Shown here in pieces: positions 11,601-25,220 of a stretch of 64,000 bases of DNA. The notes beneath the pieces are model-generated. The model made no database searches. It was not told the DNA's origin and saw nothing but the letters and a program-made list of their open reading frames with translations. The stretch is from Archilochus colubris (taxonomy: Eukaryota > Chordata > Aves > Apodiformes > Trochilidae): positions 68,109,709 through 68,173,708 of the forward strand of contig CM041084.1 of assembly GCA_023079485.1 (NCBI GenBank), given 5' to 3'. The position numbers and the translations under genes were made by a program. Numbering within the stretch: the first letter of the stretch is position 1; each line of letters opens with the position of its first letter.

Positions 11601-12303
11601 AAATCCCTGCTAAATGAATAAGTACATCAATCTGCCTTGATTTTGAGAGAGACATTGTTTCTGAGATATTTATTTCATTCACATTCAAGTTGCAGAGTTG
11701 AATACAAGATTGTAAGATGAATGACCTCGGATGCACACAGTCAGATTACATTTAGAGTATGTTTTACTGGCTCTGGTGATCCATTTATGTCAAAACCTAT
11801 GTACATGCTAAGAAGGCTGAGGATTATAATATTAGTAAAAGGACTTGGAAAACACACAACTATGATGCTTCATGAAGGGCTGTGAATTTCTTTTTTTTCT
11901 TGGACGTGGGGCATTACTTATTTAATTCTTCAATTTACAAAAACTAAAAAAAAAAAAAAAAAAATTAGCATTTTTTTTCAAAATGGGAAAGCTCCATAAT
12001 AGGATAAATCACTTGCATCGTAAAACCATCTCAACACAAAGAAGGTGGGTATAAACAACTGTACTCACTAGAACAAGGGAAGAAAAGACAACACAACACA
12101 CATTTCTGTCAGAAAAGCTACATTCTTGAGCAACTCTTGCAAGATATTACCGAACTCAGGAGTCTACTGCCACTACAGTATCTGTAGAAAATATGGTTAT
12201 CTCAAAGAGAAGATGGTTTGGCTTTATTAGGCCAAATAAGAGAAAAAAAAATAAATAAAGAAAAAAATTATAGCAGGCAAGAGGGCTTCTAGCTTTTTCT
12301 TAC
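8694..12303 (-). other. EXOC2: EXOC2 intron, low-complexity stretches only
   Basis: 3610-bp intron. It contains a 22-bp near-palindrome at 8832-8853, an A/C-rich stretch at about 11125-11270 and a run of 19 A at 11946-11964. I see no transposon or extra exon. Confidence 0.8.
8832..8853. repeat. Palindrome, 10-bp perfect arms
   Basis: CTGAAAGCTT and AAGCTTTCAG are exact reverse complements separated by the two bases CA. It has two HindIII-type AAGCTT hexamers and no sign of a mobile element. Confidence 0.85.
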
Positions 12304-12425
12304 CTTCAGCTGTGTGCTGTAAGGTCACTATCACACAACGAACACGAAGGTCCAAAATAAGATCTTGGATGATCTGAAGCATATCATTGGGTATCTCAAG
12401 TGCAGTAAGAGACTCAGAACTAAGC
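12304..12425 (-). CDS. EXOC2: EXOC2 exon: [21 protein letters not shown] segment
   Basis: This 122-nt exon encodes about residues 556-597: [19 protein letters not shown], then [20 protein letters not shown] and E. The acceptor is TTTGCTTTCCAG and the donor GAAG/GTAAGA. It leaves one base into an Asp codon. Ile/Leu-rich helices of this kind pack in the middle of the rod-shaped subunit. Confidence 0.97.
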
Positions 12426-13954
12426 CTGGAAAGCAAATAAAGTTAGATTGAAGTGTCAGTCTTCAGGGTTCTTTAAGCTGATATAACTTTGCTGAATATT
12501 TTTACATGTTTTCTGTATATATGAACACAGTAGCTCCATCTGCAGTGACTCTAAACATCGATTATCCTATTCAGAGCAGATTAGTTATTTGCTTAATTCA
12601 GAAGCTTGCAAATACAGATCTATTATCTTCTAACACTACAATAATATCATTGTAGCAACATGCCAACTTTCACATTGTCCTCTTCCATTTCCCTGCCTGC
12701 CCTGTCTTGTCGTAAGAAGAGTAACAATTTTGGAGCAGAAGCTTTTTTGCTGTTTGCATGGGAATTCCTAGATCAAATCCTAGGTCCCCAACACGATTTC
12801 TGAGATGCTGTTTACCCATGTTACAACAGTAGCAGCTACCAAGCTGCCATAAACACTGATGTGGCTGTGCATCACATTGCCAGGAGCACACACATTTCAA
12901 TAGTCAGAAGACAGCTACTGCATCACCTGCTGAGGGAAGAGTAAATTAAATCCCTGTTTTGCTCCCAACTCTGACTGGGCACAAATCAACAGCTGCTATA
13001 GCTTGAGGATGGAAACACTGATTTACATTTTTTCCTTTAGAAACAGTAACACAGCAGATGCTTGCAAAGAATAGTATTCTTTTCATCAAATACCAGGTTA
13101 GTTCCTCCTTAAATTGGAAGCTTTCCATAAAATTAAGCCAGAGTAAGAAACTTCACACGGAAATTTTTTTCCTGAATGTGTAAAGTACAGATAATATAAC
13201 TGACAATAGATTTCAGGAAAGTCTGTTAACTTGACAACATTGCTGGTTCCATCCACAATAAGAACATCTATACTTGATTATATCCCTTTCCTTTCTTCCT
13301 GTGCTTTGCTTATTATCAACTTTGAAAACTGCAGATAAAAAGTACAGTATCATATCCAAGTATTACTCAAGTTTCAAAAAGACAATGACAATTCTTATTT
13401 TTTACAGACCAAAGGAAGCAAATTCTGTATATTAATGAGACATTTTGTAATTAATGATGTGTACATGTTTATAAACACAATCATAAGCTGAATTACAATA
13501 TAAGCAGGAATATCACCATCTATAAAAAAACATGTACATTATTATTTAAGAATGATACAGTGATATAGTGAGAAGCATGCTATTTTCACCCATTTTGTCA
13601 GAGATGGGATGATGTGTAGCAAATGTAATTGCCTTCTACTCTAAAGAATCAAATCCTGCTTCATTCATGGAGTGTCTATGCTCCATGTCTATTTTATTCA
13701 AACTTTTTCCTAAGATGCAACAGAAAGAAATACATTTATCGTTATATAATAAGGCTGTATCATGAAATATTATTAATTACTTGCATAAAGAAGCCTAAAT
13801 CTGTCATCAGTCATTTTTGTTTTTGTAATTCCATTTTTGAAAATGTTGACAGTCTCACTATTTAGTGTATTTAATGCAATAAATAAAACAATTTTTTTTA
13901 AAGCACACAGATTCCAGGAATAGCATCATTTTGTATGTCCGCAGATCCATTTAC
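12426..13954 (-). other. EXOC2: EXOC2 intron, no other feature seen
   Basis: 1529-bp intron. The stretch 12660-12900 is less AT-rich than its surroundings but I do not recognise it. Confidence 0.8.
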
Positions 13955-14112
13955 CTTACAGTCTGGATAACATGTGTTAGCCACTGGCCAGAAAGTTCAG
14001 ATTTCATCTCCCAGCCACCATACTGTCTTGATTCTCCTTCTCTGAGGCTGAATGGAAGCAAAGCTCCACGGATAAGTTTTACCAGAGAATGCATCACTTC
14101 CTGAATCATTTT
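13955..14112 (-). CDS. EXOC2: EXOC2 exon: [19 protein letters not shown] segment
   Basis: This 158-nt exon encodes about residues 504-556: [20 protein letters not shown], then [20 protein letters not shown] and WLTHVIQTV. The acceptor is TTCTGATGCAG and the donor TAAG/GTAAAT. It follows the 252-bp intron after the short basic exon and leaves two bases into an Arg codon (AG/G). Confidence 0.97.
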
Positions 14113-14364
14113 CTGCATCAGAAGAAGGGAAAGGAAAATCAAACAAAAAGCTCTACCAAGGTGCTTAAGCAGCCATGTACTTGCTATACACAATAGTTTA
14201 GGTTGCATGATTTACAGGTGGCTTCACACAGTAAAGAGCAAATGAGGAGGTATAAGGGTGCACAGATTATTTACAAAATCTGATTTTCAGCATGGTGACA
14301 CTCAAGTATCTTGCTATGAAGGACAACTGAAAGAAGGCAAGGTGTCCCCCCTCCCATCACTTAC

Positions 14365-14430
14365 CTTGAAATCATTTTGTCTTTGCCTAGCATTTTTCTT
14401 TGATCTTTCCATTTGGCCAGATTTTTCAGT
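14365..14430 (-). CDS. EXOC2: EXOC2 exon: short basic exon TEKSGQMERSKKNARQRQ
   Basis: This 66-nt, 22-codon exon encodes TEKSGQMERSKKNARQRQ then NDFK, about residues 482-503. Both ends are on codon boundaries, so skipping it would keep the frame. Compared with the human protein as I recall it, one residue is missing near the start (TEK for TAEK) and one Lys is added (SKKNAR for SKNVR), so length is kept. The acceptor ends CACAAG and the donor is CAAG/GTAAGT. Confidence 0.95.
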
Positions 14431-17400
14431 CTTGTGAAAATGAAAAAATTGAAAAGTGTAAGTATGTCATAACCACTCTTAAAATAATTCTGAAAAAGAT
14501 GGTTTCAAAGTGAAGAAGTGAAAACCTATGGGCTTATGATGCAATTATAAAAAAACTAACTCATGGCATCTCAATAAGCAAAGTATACTCTTATCTCTCA
14601 GTGAACTCACTGTAGGTCAGCATGGTTATGTTTAATTGAGGAACAATATGTTTTTAAGACACAAGTCAGAGACAAGCATGAAAGATTAGCTCAAGCAATA
14701 CAAACTGCTCTCACTAACATTGTGAGAGCATAACATAAACATATACAGTTCCATTGTGCACCAAGTTTATATGAAGAAACTATTTTCTCAGCATGGAAGC
14801 TGCCCAGAGAAGGGCATCAGTGTGAAGTGGGAGACACTTCTTAGAATTGGGGCAATGTGGAACTGCAACATGTGAGGGGGAGGGTTGAGATTCTTTTTGT
14901 TTGTTTTTAGAAACAGCTTTTTGTTGACAATGCTCTTTGAATAATTCAAGTAACTGTAAAAGAGCCTCTGTAAAATTATCAGCATCTCCGTGACCAATTA
15001 ATTTCTTTGAAAACCAAGGAACATGAGTACACTTTGCAGGAGACAGTTACAGTTGAAAAAACCCATAGTTTGACTAATAGTCTTCCTGTTTGTAGTTCTA
15101 GCCCTCTGTGAGAACACACTCCTGAGAACACAGGAGAGTAAATTATACCCAAGAAGGTACTTGTTTAAATGCAGATGGAGAACTTTTATCGTTAGAAAGT
15201 CTCCAATTTTATGTATGTACAGCAACATCTACTGGACAAGAAGTGCAATAACATGACAAGAGTGTTCTTAATGACAGTAGGTTTACTTTTAAGTCATTAA
15301 TTTGAAATGGTCTCTTTTTCCAATTCCCTCTTCATCTAAAGTATTTTAGATTTTGAAGGTACAACAAGTAATCTGAGGTAAGCAAAAATTAGAGAAACCC
15401 CCCCTATTTAGCAGTTTTGGAAAATACATAGCTATGAAAATCCTGAATTTTAAAGTTCTGAAATGTACAATTTCAGACAAGGACAACAATATGAGTTATT
15501 GCTGCATATATTACCCATTTCTCTCCTCTAATACCTTAAAAAGAAAATAAGCTGCACTCCTTTAAGCTTCAGGCATCAATTTAAAATTCAAACTGTTTTA
15601 CAGTCAGAATAAAGAACAAGAAAAAAAAATAATATTTTTCTTTTTCTTTTTTTTTTTTTTTTTCTTAGTGGTTTTGCTAAAGACCAATCTTAAACCTTTC
15701 CTGCACAGACAGACCAAAACTGTTTTGTGGTAAGACCAACGGTTACTACTCACTATTTCACCTAGAGTGATTCAAAGAACTCAACTTTTCAAACAATTGA
15801 AAATACCACGTAAATCTGTAACTGACAATATTTTAAGTCATACTAGCTAACCCTTCAGAACTAAAAAGAACACCCCTCTAAAAACCTACAAGTGGAACAA
15901 GAGAAAATAAATGAAGCTTTTTAATCATATGTGGGGATTTTCTTTCCCCGTTTTTAAAATGTCTTGAAGACTTGAACAAGATAACCAAAATACCTTCTAT
16001 ACTGTTTTCACAGGACTTTTCTTAAAGACCCATAGCTATCACCTTACTTCCTGTGTGACAAGCAACATATTAAAAAAAATTCTTCATTAAAAATTAAAGT
16101 CTGTATGGTTTCTGATAGAAAAACATATAAACCTTCAGTTTTGGAAGTGATGTGGTGATAGGTATTCTTAGATGCTCTGGAAGAAGTTTACACCATCCCT
16201 TCCTTCCATTCTTTCTCAGATGACTACGGTGTGCAGAACATACAAAGGGAGCTGAGGGCACAATCCCTCCTCACTCCCCAACCTCTTGAGGGGCTTTTAT
16301 AAAGATGAAAGGAGCAGAAGAAATCAAATCTATGTGTAAGAAATCAAATTTTTTACAAGCTCAGAATCTGGCCCAAAAGAAAAGCAGATGTTCCTTAGAG
16401 ACTAGCATGAAAACTGGTCCCTCCTATTTTATTTTTTTAGAACATACATGGAACAATGTTTTGCTCAGACATGATGTAGGATCACTGAATTTTCCACTTG
16501 CAGTCATTTGCATGTGCAGAATTTCTCAACTTTGTTTACAGATCAAATGTCTGTTTCTCTAGAAACTGCTTACTTTTTCATTGTACTCAGAGAAAAAAAA
16601 ATCACAATAACTTAACAGGCGAATGTGTAAAGTGTAATTTCCAATGCTGCTGTTGTCAAATATAAAGGCTGTCAATTCTGAAAAGAATTATTTTTGTGAA
16701 AGTCAGCAGCGCTAAGGTTTTTTCTTGATTCCACTTCCTCCACTGAATGTTATGAGTAACTGTTGTATCTTCTGATTCTACCATGTAAAATGAGGATTAT
16801 GATTAGAATCTATTCCACTGGAGCTACAATGATCTGTACACTGTGTTCAATGTATAAACACCTATTAATACCATTGTATCAAAATGTTATATTGATTTAA
16901 AGACAGTGGCACTAAACTATGACCATTTGAGAAACTATAGTTTTACGTATTCAGAGAAAGGGAAAATGACAAAATAAGTTTCCAAATTTCATTTTTCCCA
17001 AGGTTAATTTTTTTATTTTCTACTAAAGCTTCAAAGAATGGTGGATAGCTATGGCTGTTCTGCTTTTAGTGGTAAGCATGTAGTGAAATACTGTGACTAT
17101 GATAACTTAACGATTTAAGCACAGCAGGACACTGTAACAACTGCAGGGTAAAATAAAATTCAGCAAATGAAATGATGCAGCAACAGTTGAACAGAAAGTT
17201 TTAGATGCACAGATTTTAGGTTCAATATAGAAGCTCATCTGAGTAATATGCATGTGCAAAAGCTTGCTTATTTTCCACCTGCTCTACATTATTAGAACTG
17301 TCTCTACATCTCTTCACAGATCTTGTCTTCAGAGTTCTTCTAGGAGCCAAGATGAATGACTCCAAGCTGCTGTCAGCAGGATTTCCTAGTGATAACTAAT

Positions 17401-18412
17401 GCAGATGAGGTGTGATCAAGTGCTTTATCACTTGTTGAGGGAACAGAGAGATGCCTTTCACCACACTCCAATTGTGGGTTTTTTTGTCAGACTTGCTCCT
17501 TGGGAATATGCCACGACCCCAGTCACCCCTCTGAAAAAGAATCTACATGATTTGAGGACTAGAAGTCTCTGTAAAAACACTCTGTACAACATGAAATGCT
17601 GTGACCAAATTTTAGCAATAACACAAACCCAAAAGCTTTTATGTTTATCTGGTAATGATTATGATGGTGAGCTGTGTACAACCCATAACAAATAACTTAT
17701 GAAATGCATCCTTTCAAAATCTGTTAATAGTGTGCAAACAAAAACTGAATTATTGATTATAATAATTATGTTTTATTTACATAATTTGTAAAAAATAGAT
17801 CATCTGAGTAAGAAGGACTAGAAGCAATGGCGATTGCAGCTGATTGCACTTCCAGGCTAAACTCCCTATATTATATGTCTGTGTATACCACTCTAGGCCT
17901 CGGTTATTCTGCAATTCTCATCTCGAACCTATCCTCAATTCCAAATAGTTAAAGCTCAATAAATGAGTATTCTTATTCTAAAGAAAGAGAAAAAAAATCT
18001 GTATGACTTTGTCCTTTACATATCTCTATCCTTCATGCCATTTGCTATTACTTCAGATCACCAATGAGGTGCAGCTAGCCAGCTATGAGTAAGAGGTGAA
18101 ACTACACAGTTATTGACTCCAGCATCACACAGATACACACAGATACACCACTGGCTGAATTTTAAGTAATTCCATTGTATGCTTTTATTCTTTAAAAAAT
18201 AAAATTAAGAGTCTCACTTCTATAGGTTAGTATTGCACGACAGGTTAATTGTCAGTGTAGCATGTCTCAAACATGTAAGAGTCCACATATTGTTTTATAA
18301 ACTTCACTGATTAAAATAAGCCCAGTCATTTCTTGCTGTCAAATATAATACTTCAAGCAAAATTATTATGGAGCTTTGTTCCTTAAAATAATTTGTATAG
18401 AAGAATCCATAC
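14431..18412 (-). other. EXOC2: EXOC2 intron, no other feature seen
   Basis: 3982-bp intron with a T17 run at 15647-15663 and nothing else I recognise. The 98-codon open frame at 17399-17695 has no family resemblance that I can name. Confidence 0.8.
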
Positions 18413-18537
18413 CTCACTGAATAAACTTCCATTCACATAAGAAATCCAGAGCTTCCAGAAGTTGGGCAGCTGACTTACAACAAGTTTTGTCAACTTTTCA
18501 ACAAATACAACTTGCTGAGGTGCTTTGTATCTCCAGG
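18413..18537 (-). CDS. EXOC2: EXOC2 exon: VEKLTKLV / [17 protein letters not shown] segment
   Basis: This 125-nt exon encodes about residues 440-481: [19 protein letters not shown], then [20 protein letters not shown]. The aromatic cluster FWKLWISY is characteristic of Sec5. The acceptor is TTTCCTTTTAG and the donor TGAG/GTATGG. It ends on a codon boundary (Glu). Confidence 0.97.
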
Positions 18538-20374
18538 CTAAAAGGAAGAAAGGGGACAGAAAAAGCAAAATTAAAAACCTTGGAATTAATAATAAAAAAT
18601 GTACTAATAGCTTGTTATTACTTCGTATTGCACAAGTGATATATAGTGTATATATAAAAACTTTAAGCTTGGGGTGAAAAAATTTCTGAGGCTTGGTTCA
18701 TATATGTGTACATAACTGGAACAAATGCAAACTCTTTGTTCCTTTCTCATAAACTTAAAAGGTGCCAGTACTAAAACAGCATAGGAAGAATAGGCCCCTT
18801 CAGGGGTTTCTAATACAATCCACCTAACAATCCATTCAGCCAGTCTTTTATCATGGTCAAAAAGTGCATTGCATCATAGCATATTAGGAATGGCATCTCC
18901 TGCGCAGGTACTGTAAGTGGTTTGCTTGCTTTGGCTCTCTGCTTGGAGAAGCAGAAGAATGGCAGAGCTGTCAGCTGCTGCTAAGCATGCAGTGAGCACG
19001 TTGCACCTCAGCACTAATGATCTCAGCTCTGAGGTAACTCATCCTAACTCGAGGGGTTTTGTGGTAGACAGGTCTACTGAAGTACTGTGATGCTCTGATC
19101 ATGCACTTTTCTTTGTGTCTCACTGGCAGCAGAATTTACAAAGCCTGCTGAAGACTTCTCTTTTCCAGTTCGTAAAAAGGTACAGATCCATAAATAAGAC
19201 TCTAAATGCAACTGATTGAACTGGAATTGCCTTCCTTAGGTGCAACTATTTAAGCAGAGAAACATGCAAAAGAATCCAAATAATGAAAAAATAAACCATA
19301 TTCCGTATGTTGCTTGCTGCATTAAGTGTTGCGCGTATATGGTTAGTGGATGGCATCCAATAACAACCAACAATTTACTGTTTTGCTCATAACAGTTGTT
19401 AATCAACTTCATGTAAGACTTAGGGCTGAGAAAGGACAAAGGTAGCAGTAGTACAGTAATGTATTACTTGATACACATGTATATTTTAAAGAGTCTGTAA
19501 TTTTGATTTTGAAATACAAGCATTCAACCTCAAACTGTGATGCAATTTGTCTTTCATGTGAAGGTACACTGTGGCAGTAGAAGAATGTAGAATTGTCATT
19601 ATTCCTCATTCTACACTCTTGAAAAACTCCCTTAATTTCTTCTTTTTGCTTGTAAAAAAATTCAGATACTTATAGATGGCTTTTCAAGAAAGTCCACTGA
19701 ATTGGAAGAAGAGTAACATCAAAGCAGACCAAAGTCAGAAAATTATCCATAAAAACTTGGTCTCTGCAAAAAAATTCTTGGTGTGAAATGATTTATCCTG
19801 TGAAAAACATGTTTTCTGTCTCCTGTGATGTCACCATGGAAAGACTCCTGAGATTAAGATGTTTAGACAAGGGTGTCCAACAACCTTGTTGTTGCAGACA
19901 ATTACAACACACACAGGGACTCAGCTGGTTGTGGACACACTGCTCAAGCTTTGTCACACACTGTGGCTCCCTTTCTGGGTTCACGGAACGGGGGAAGAAG
20001 TACCAGATATGTGAATTTACATTAAAAGTAAATGTAAGGAGAACCACCTTAGCAAACACACAGAGAAAGCACAACAACAAAGGATGATAAGTGGGTGGTT
20101 ACATCATAAAAAAAAAAAAAAAAAAAAAAAAAGACTTGTTAACCACTGCTACATTTTAAGAAGCAGCTTTCAGCTATTACTTGCCCTTTGCTTGCAAAGA
20201 ACACAAAGGATTCCTTCAATACACAATGGTAAATCATGGAAGAAGGTATTTTATTTGGTAACAAACCAAAACAAATGCACAGAGTGCTGGTTTCTGTTTG
20301 GGTGTTTTTCCTACACCACACACTGGATGTAGGGAATTACAGCTTTGTTTTTTCCAAATAAATCAGATGCCTAC
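18538..20374 (-). other. EXOC2: EXOC2 intron with A25 run
   Basis: 1837-bp intron with a run of 25 A at 20108-20132. No element body was recognised upstream of the run. Confidence 0.8.
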
Positions 20375-20500
20375 CATCATCACGGCCAGGCTGAAAGCTG
20401 CTGCCCCTTTTCAACGAGGCAGTTTGACTGAGATGGCCAATTGGTGATGGACGCACCTCACTGTCCAGGTCTAACATGGGGCTGTGGAGCAATGAGTTAC
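20375..20500 (-). CDS. EXOC2: EXOC2 exon: LHSPMLDLD / [12 protein letters not shown] segment
   Basis: This 126-nt exon encodes about residues 398-440: [19 protein letters not shown], then [19 protein letters not shown] and RDD. It is Ser/Pro-rich with basic patches (SLKRGSS), unlike the helical exons around it, so probably a flexible loop that could be phosphorylated (inference). The acceptor is CCTCTCCCTAG and the donor GATG/GTAGGC. It enters with GT to finish a Gly codon and leaves one base into an Ala codon. Confidence 0.96.
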
Positions 20501-21218
20501 CTAGGGAGAGGGAAAAAGAAAAAGTTACAGTGATTTTACATGAAACTGTATGCTGCATGTGTAATTATAACATAATTCAGAAGTAATACCAAGATAAAAG
20601 TTATCTAAAAAAACCCGTACTTAATTTTGCTTGTTCACTGTTTGTTCATCTATACTAATGCTATTCAATAATACCACTATTGACTCTTGTAGCAAAGCCA
20701 AAATCCTAAGTATAATGTGGGAAATATAATCCTTTGAATTATATTTCTTTGAATCTCTATGTTTCCCTGTTTTTACTTTCATTAGTGTATGTGTTCTACT
20801 ATTTCTTAGATGTTTGACCTCTACAGAGCTCAGGTAGACAGACTCCATCCGTTATGAAGCAGACGCACTTTCTGTAAAACACCCCATACTTCTGCATATC
20901 TAAAAATACACTAAATATTTCCCAGTATATCAAACAAGTTTTCTTTGGGTACCTGTCCATAAGAAGGTCACTACTAGCAAGTCTTAAGCAATGATGTAAT
21001 CTGATGGACACCCTCAGACTCATGTTCAATTTGGAAAACAATAATGTAATCGAGATCAGACCACGATGATTTTTGAATATACTGTAGCACTGCCAATATT
21101 TCTTTTAAAATATAAATTGCTGCTTGATGCGTTTCACCTTACAAGTACATTTCTGAAAGTAATCATTATTTCACTGGTCAACTGAGTTGAAACAGCTAAG
21201 CTTAAATTAATCACAACG

Positions 21219-21445
21219 CATAGGAATATAAAACAGCTCAGGTTGGAAGGCATCTCAAAAAATCATATGGTCCAGCCTTCTGTGGGACAGGGAGCCCAGA
21301 CGAGAGTACCTAGCACCGTGCTCAGATGCATCATGAAAACCTCCACTGAGAGGAATTCTAACCTGGAAAGGTTAATTCAGTGATGGATTGTTCTCACAGT
21401 GAGAAACTTTCTTTCTCATATTGAGATGAAACCTATCCTGGTAAT
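21219..21445 (-). mobile_element. CR1 LINE relic, antisense
   Basis: The plus strand reads CATAGGAATATAAAACAGCT, then GGTTGGAAGGCATCTC, CCAGCCTTCTGTGGGACAGG, GAAAACCTCCACTGAGAGG, GATTGTTCTCACAGTGAGAA and TTGAGATGAAACCTATCCTG. In order these match the reverse complement of a CR1 3' region, beginning with the terminal octamer (ATTCCTATG on the minus strand). It is strongly diverged and lies in the same orientation as EXOC2. The inner boundary near 21445 is approximate. Confidence 0.75.
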
Positions 21446-24400
21446 TCATGCTGAATTTTGTTGTGAGAGTTCTCAGCATTTGAGTTTATATTGCTTGATC
21501 TTTCCCATCAATACCTACAACCACTTAAAATAGCAGGAAGGCCACACAGTAAGAGGACCAGCTGTAACACTGAACTACTTGAATTCAAGAGTAACACAAA
21601 GTAAAAAGGCTTTCAGGAATATTTATTCTGAATTTATGCTCCTGTCAGAGCAGTGTAGCAGAAAAGATACATCTAGTCCCTTTACTTCAAACAGCTGGGG
21701 CTTAAAGAGCAATATTAAGTATTGTGTAACTTAATTGCAAGCTTCAAATAGGTGACAGTATGGGATTTTTAGTTCCTTTTGAAGTAAGTTACTCTTTCCT
21801 TAACTCTTTTATGGCTTTAAAAGGGATTTCTCTGTGACACTGTCATTATCAAGCTGTCTGTTCTTCCATTCACCTCCTTATTGTTCATACTGTAAGACAC
21901 CTAAGTAAATGGATCCAGTTTGCTACATCTTTCATAGTCATGATGGACACACTGCAATAACTCACCTGGTGACCACATCCGTGCTATCTTTAGCCTGTAT
22001 TATCATTCTGTTCACTACTTAACTCCCACATCACTTATTAAACCCAACTCATCTTTATGGCACCTTTAAAATTCATGAGTTTTCAGCAATATGTAGTCTG
22101 CTGGACTGTATGATCCACCATCACTACAGGCAAGATCTACAATGAGTTTGAACAAGAATTCTGGGAAAGACTTTTGCTTCTGAATGAAAGAAAAATAATA
22201 ATGAGAAAGTAAAAAGCTAAAGCTTTCAAAATTTTTAAATTAGGTATGTATGCTACAAGTGCAAATAATTATGAACACACACTAAGCAACTACCTATGTA
22301 GCAGATCTGTGAGAAGCCATGCATAATCATAGTTTATCATTTAAGTACCCAAGACTTCTAAAACTTATCTTAAATATTGCAAATCTGCAGCAACCAGCTT
22401 CTGTGAAAATATTCCAGCAAAGTTACTGAAATAAAAACAACAAATTGCTTCCTTGCCAGTTTAAAAAAAAAAGTGTTCAGTATCTTACAGAGATTCCACC
22501 CACAATCAAAATAAAATTGTATAGAAGACCCTGAGAATTTCAAGTGTGTTATACTGTTCTTGAGCATCCACAAGAATTTGACTCAGATTCAACAGATCTG
22601 CAGGTTATTTGGTTGAAAAAAAATTCTGTCAAGAAGGACAAATCAGAATTGTCACAGACATTGCTAGTTAATACATACACTAAAAGAAACCCAAGGATGC
22701 AGCAATGGCAATGCTATTTTCACAAAAACTACAATTAGAAAAAGCCATTATATGCCAAGTTCCCTCTTTGATGTCTTTGCATAGAATTTAGGTTCTCACC
22801 TTTCAAACACCTTGTTAATATGAGGAATTTCTTGTAAACAGATGGTCTCTAAAAATGACAGTGCCAACTAAACCACAGAATTAAGAAAAACAGACACACT
22901 TACCAAACATCTCAATGTGAATTAGTTCAATTAAAACCATTTGCTCGAGGTAGCTGAAAAACTGAAAATTCTGTATTGCTGCTGATACACTAACCCCATG
23001 CTGTCTAAATGGTTTATATATTCACCAGTAACAGAAAACACATGAAGAATACTCTCTTGTTCCACCAGAAAAACCACATCATCAGTTTGCAGCCGTACCA
23101 GGAAAAGAAAGTTTAACATGAACTAATTTCTTAATTGGTTGTCTAGCATTACAAGCAAGTATAACACAGCAGCAGGGAACTACAACAGCTCATACACCCT
23201 CAGGACTAATAAACATCTGGACTACATTAGCAAAGCTGATCTTGCTTTCACCCTACCAGAAGATAGCGCTTGAAGACTGCACACTAACACAAATGTCTTG
23301 TAAAAAACTCAGAGCTAACTTACAAGTAATTTTTCTGCCCTCCCAACTAGTTCCCTCTTTGGAGCCAGCAGCTTAAATTTAGCATAGTGTAATGACAATG
23401 AATTAATGCTAGTACGGACTGTAGACAATAATATTTATAAACCTAAAGAAACTACCCAAATAATAATTTACTGCCCATTCATTAATCGATTTGTGTACAG
23501 TTTCTACATTCCTAGACCCTGAATATAGGATGGAAAGAGCCTAAAATTTCAAGAAATTAACTTTTTATTGCACTAGCAGGTTTCAAGAAGTTGCATAAAC
23601 AGCAAGAACAACAAATTCCTGGCAGACCTTAATTTTTAAAAAAATATACTGCATCTTTGAAGCTACAGAAGTATTTTTTCCAAAATACAGCATCTACACG
23701 GAGCATATCTGTCAGCGACTCCAGTGCTAAGTATATATTTAACCAAGGAAACACAGGAAAAATAAATGTACTGCATTCTCCTCTTCTACCTAACAGTCAT
23801 GACAAGCCAGAAGTATAATTAAAGCCTTATTAAATTTACCACTGTAAAATCATGAGATAAAATAAAAAGGTTTGAAGATCTTACCATTGCTCTACTTTTC
23901 TTTTTTTAAAGGATTTTACTGGGTTTAAACTTTTTGTGTGCAGATATTTTAAAGGTCTTTAGAATGGAATAAAACCATTCAGATTCTTAGTGAAATGAAA
24001 AGAGTTCAACAGTTTTGCCAGACCTCTCCTATTCTTGTGCAGTAAGATTTCATCAAAAAGACGATTTAAAAAAAAATAAAAATTGCAATGCTTTTAAAGA
24101 TAATTTATTGAATTTGTGCTTTCACTTTCTGTAAATCAAAAGTCACCTGTGGTGACCCCTCCTTACAGGTCTACTCTGAGTTTATAAATACTGGAGTTGC
24201 TACAAAGTACTGAAGTGCCTACAGTACCCATGGTTCACGTATCTAACTCTACTCCACTTTTTGAGGTGTTACCTGCACACCGCATGTTGCAGCCTCAGTG
24301 AAAAAGACAACTTAACACGAAGTTTGCTTAAAATAGATTTTTCCAAAGAAGTCAATTATTTCAATCCTTAAAAGCAGCTTCCTTATTTCTAAACTATTTC

Positions 24401-25198
24401 AAACTTGAGTGCAAAACCAGCAGCAACATCCACTGCTCCACACCTCTGCTTGCCTTCTTCCCCCTTGCAGTTCTGACAGGCAGGGAGGTTCATCGTGGGA
24501 GTCACTGATCTCTCACCTCCCTTCTCTAATCCATCCTCAGCTGCTCTGCAATTCTACCAGCTCGGTGCAGCACCTACGTGAGATTCAGCTAGAGTTTTTT
24601 TACTGGTTGGTCAGGGTGAAATACAATGCCAGTTCTTTTTGTGGTCACAAAGACAATTGTTAACAAGTGACTGATCTCAGGCCGAGCAGTTTTCCAGCGT
24701 GATTTTCCGTGGTAAATCAAACTTCAGGCACTGCAAAGCCCTGCTTGTATATAGCATGCATAGGAGTAAGATTAAATTAAAAAAAAAAAAAAAAAAAGAC
24801 GACTACAGATGTACAACCAGGTGAATACAGCTACTGTATTCTTTCATCCATTATGTATTTTACAGTGACTTTTCTCACAGGCTACAATAGTGAGGGAAGG
24901 CTGATCTATAGCCTTCAGACTCTCTGAAGGGCGGCAGACTTCCTTACCACCCTTAAACACCTTTGAACATTTTTTCCTGTGCACAGCGGGCCCTTGTCCT
25001 GTGCTACAGCCTGACCACCCACTGTTGCTTGTTGACCAAACACACAGTGCCTGGAGTCTGCACCGACACAACCAGGATAAGTTTCCTTTCAAGGATACCG
25101 CGCTGAGAATTTCAATTTGTCTAGGCAAGAAATTAGGCGAGCAGGAGAAATTACCGAAAAATTAACGTGCTCAACAGATGAATGCCCACATTTTATTC

Positions 25199-25220
25199 TT
25201 TTTTTTTTTTTTTTTTTTTT
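25199..25220 (+). repeat. T22 mononucleotide run
   Basis: An uninterrupted run of 22 T (A22 in the EXOC2 sense strand) with no element body attached. Confidence 0.9.

Noticed and set aside
20108..20132. A25 run as the tail of a processed pseudogene or SINE
   Set aside because: No gene-like body or target-site duplication is seen upstream; similar A runs without bodies occur at 3419, 11946 and 24779.
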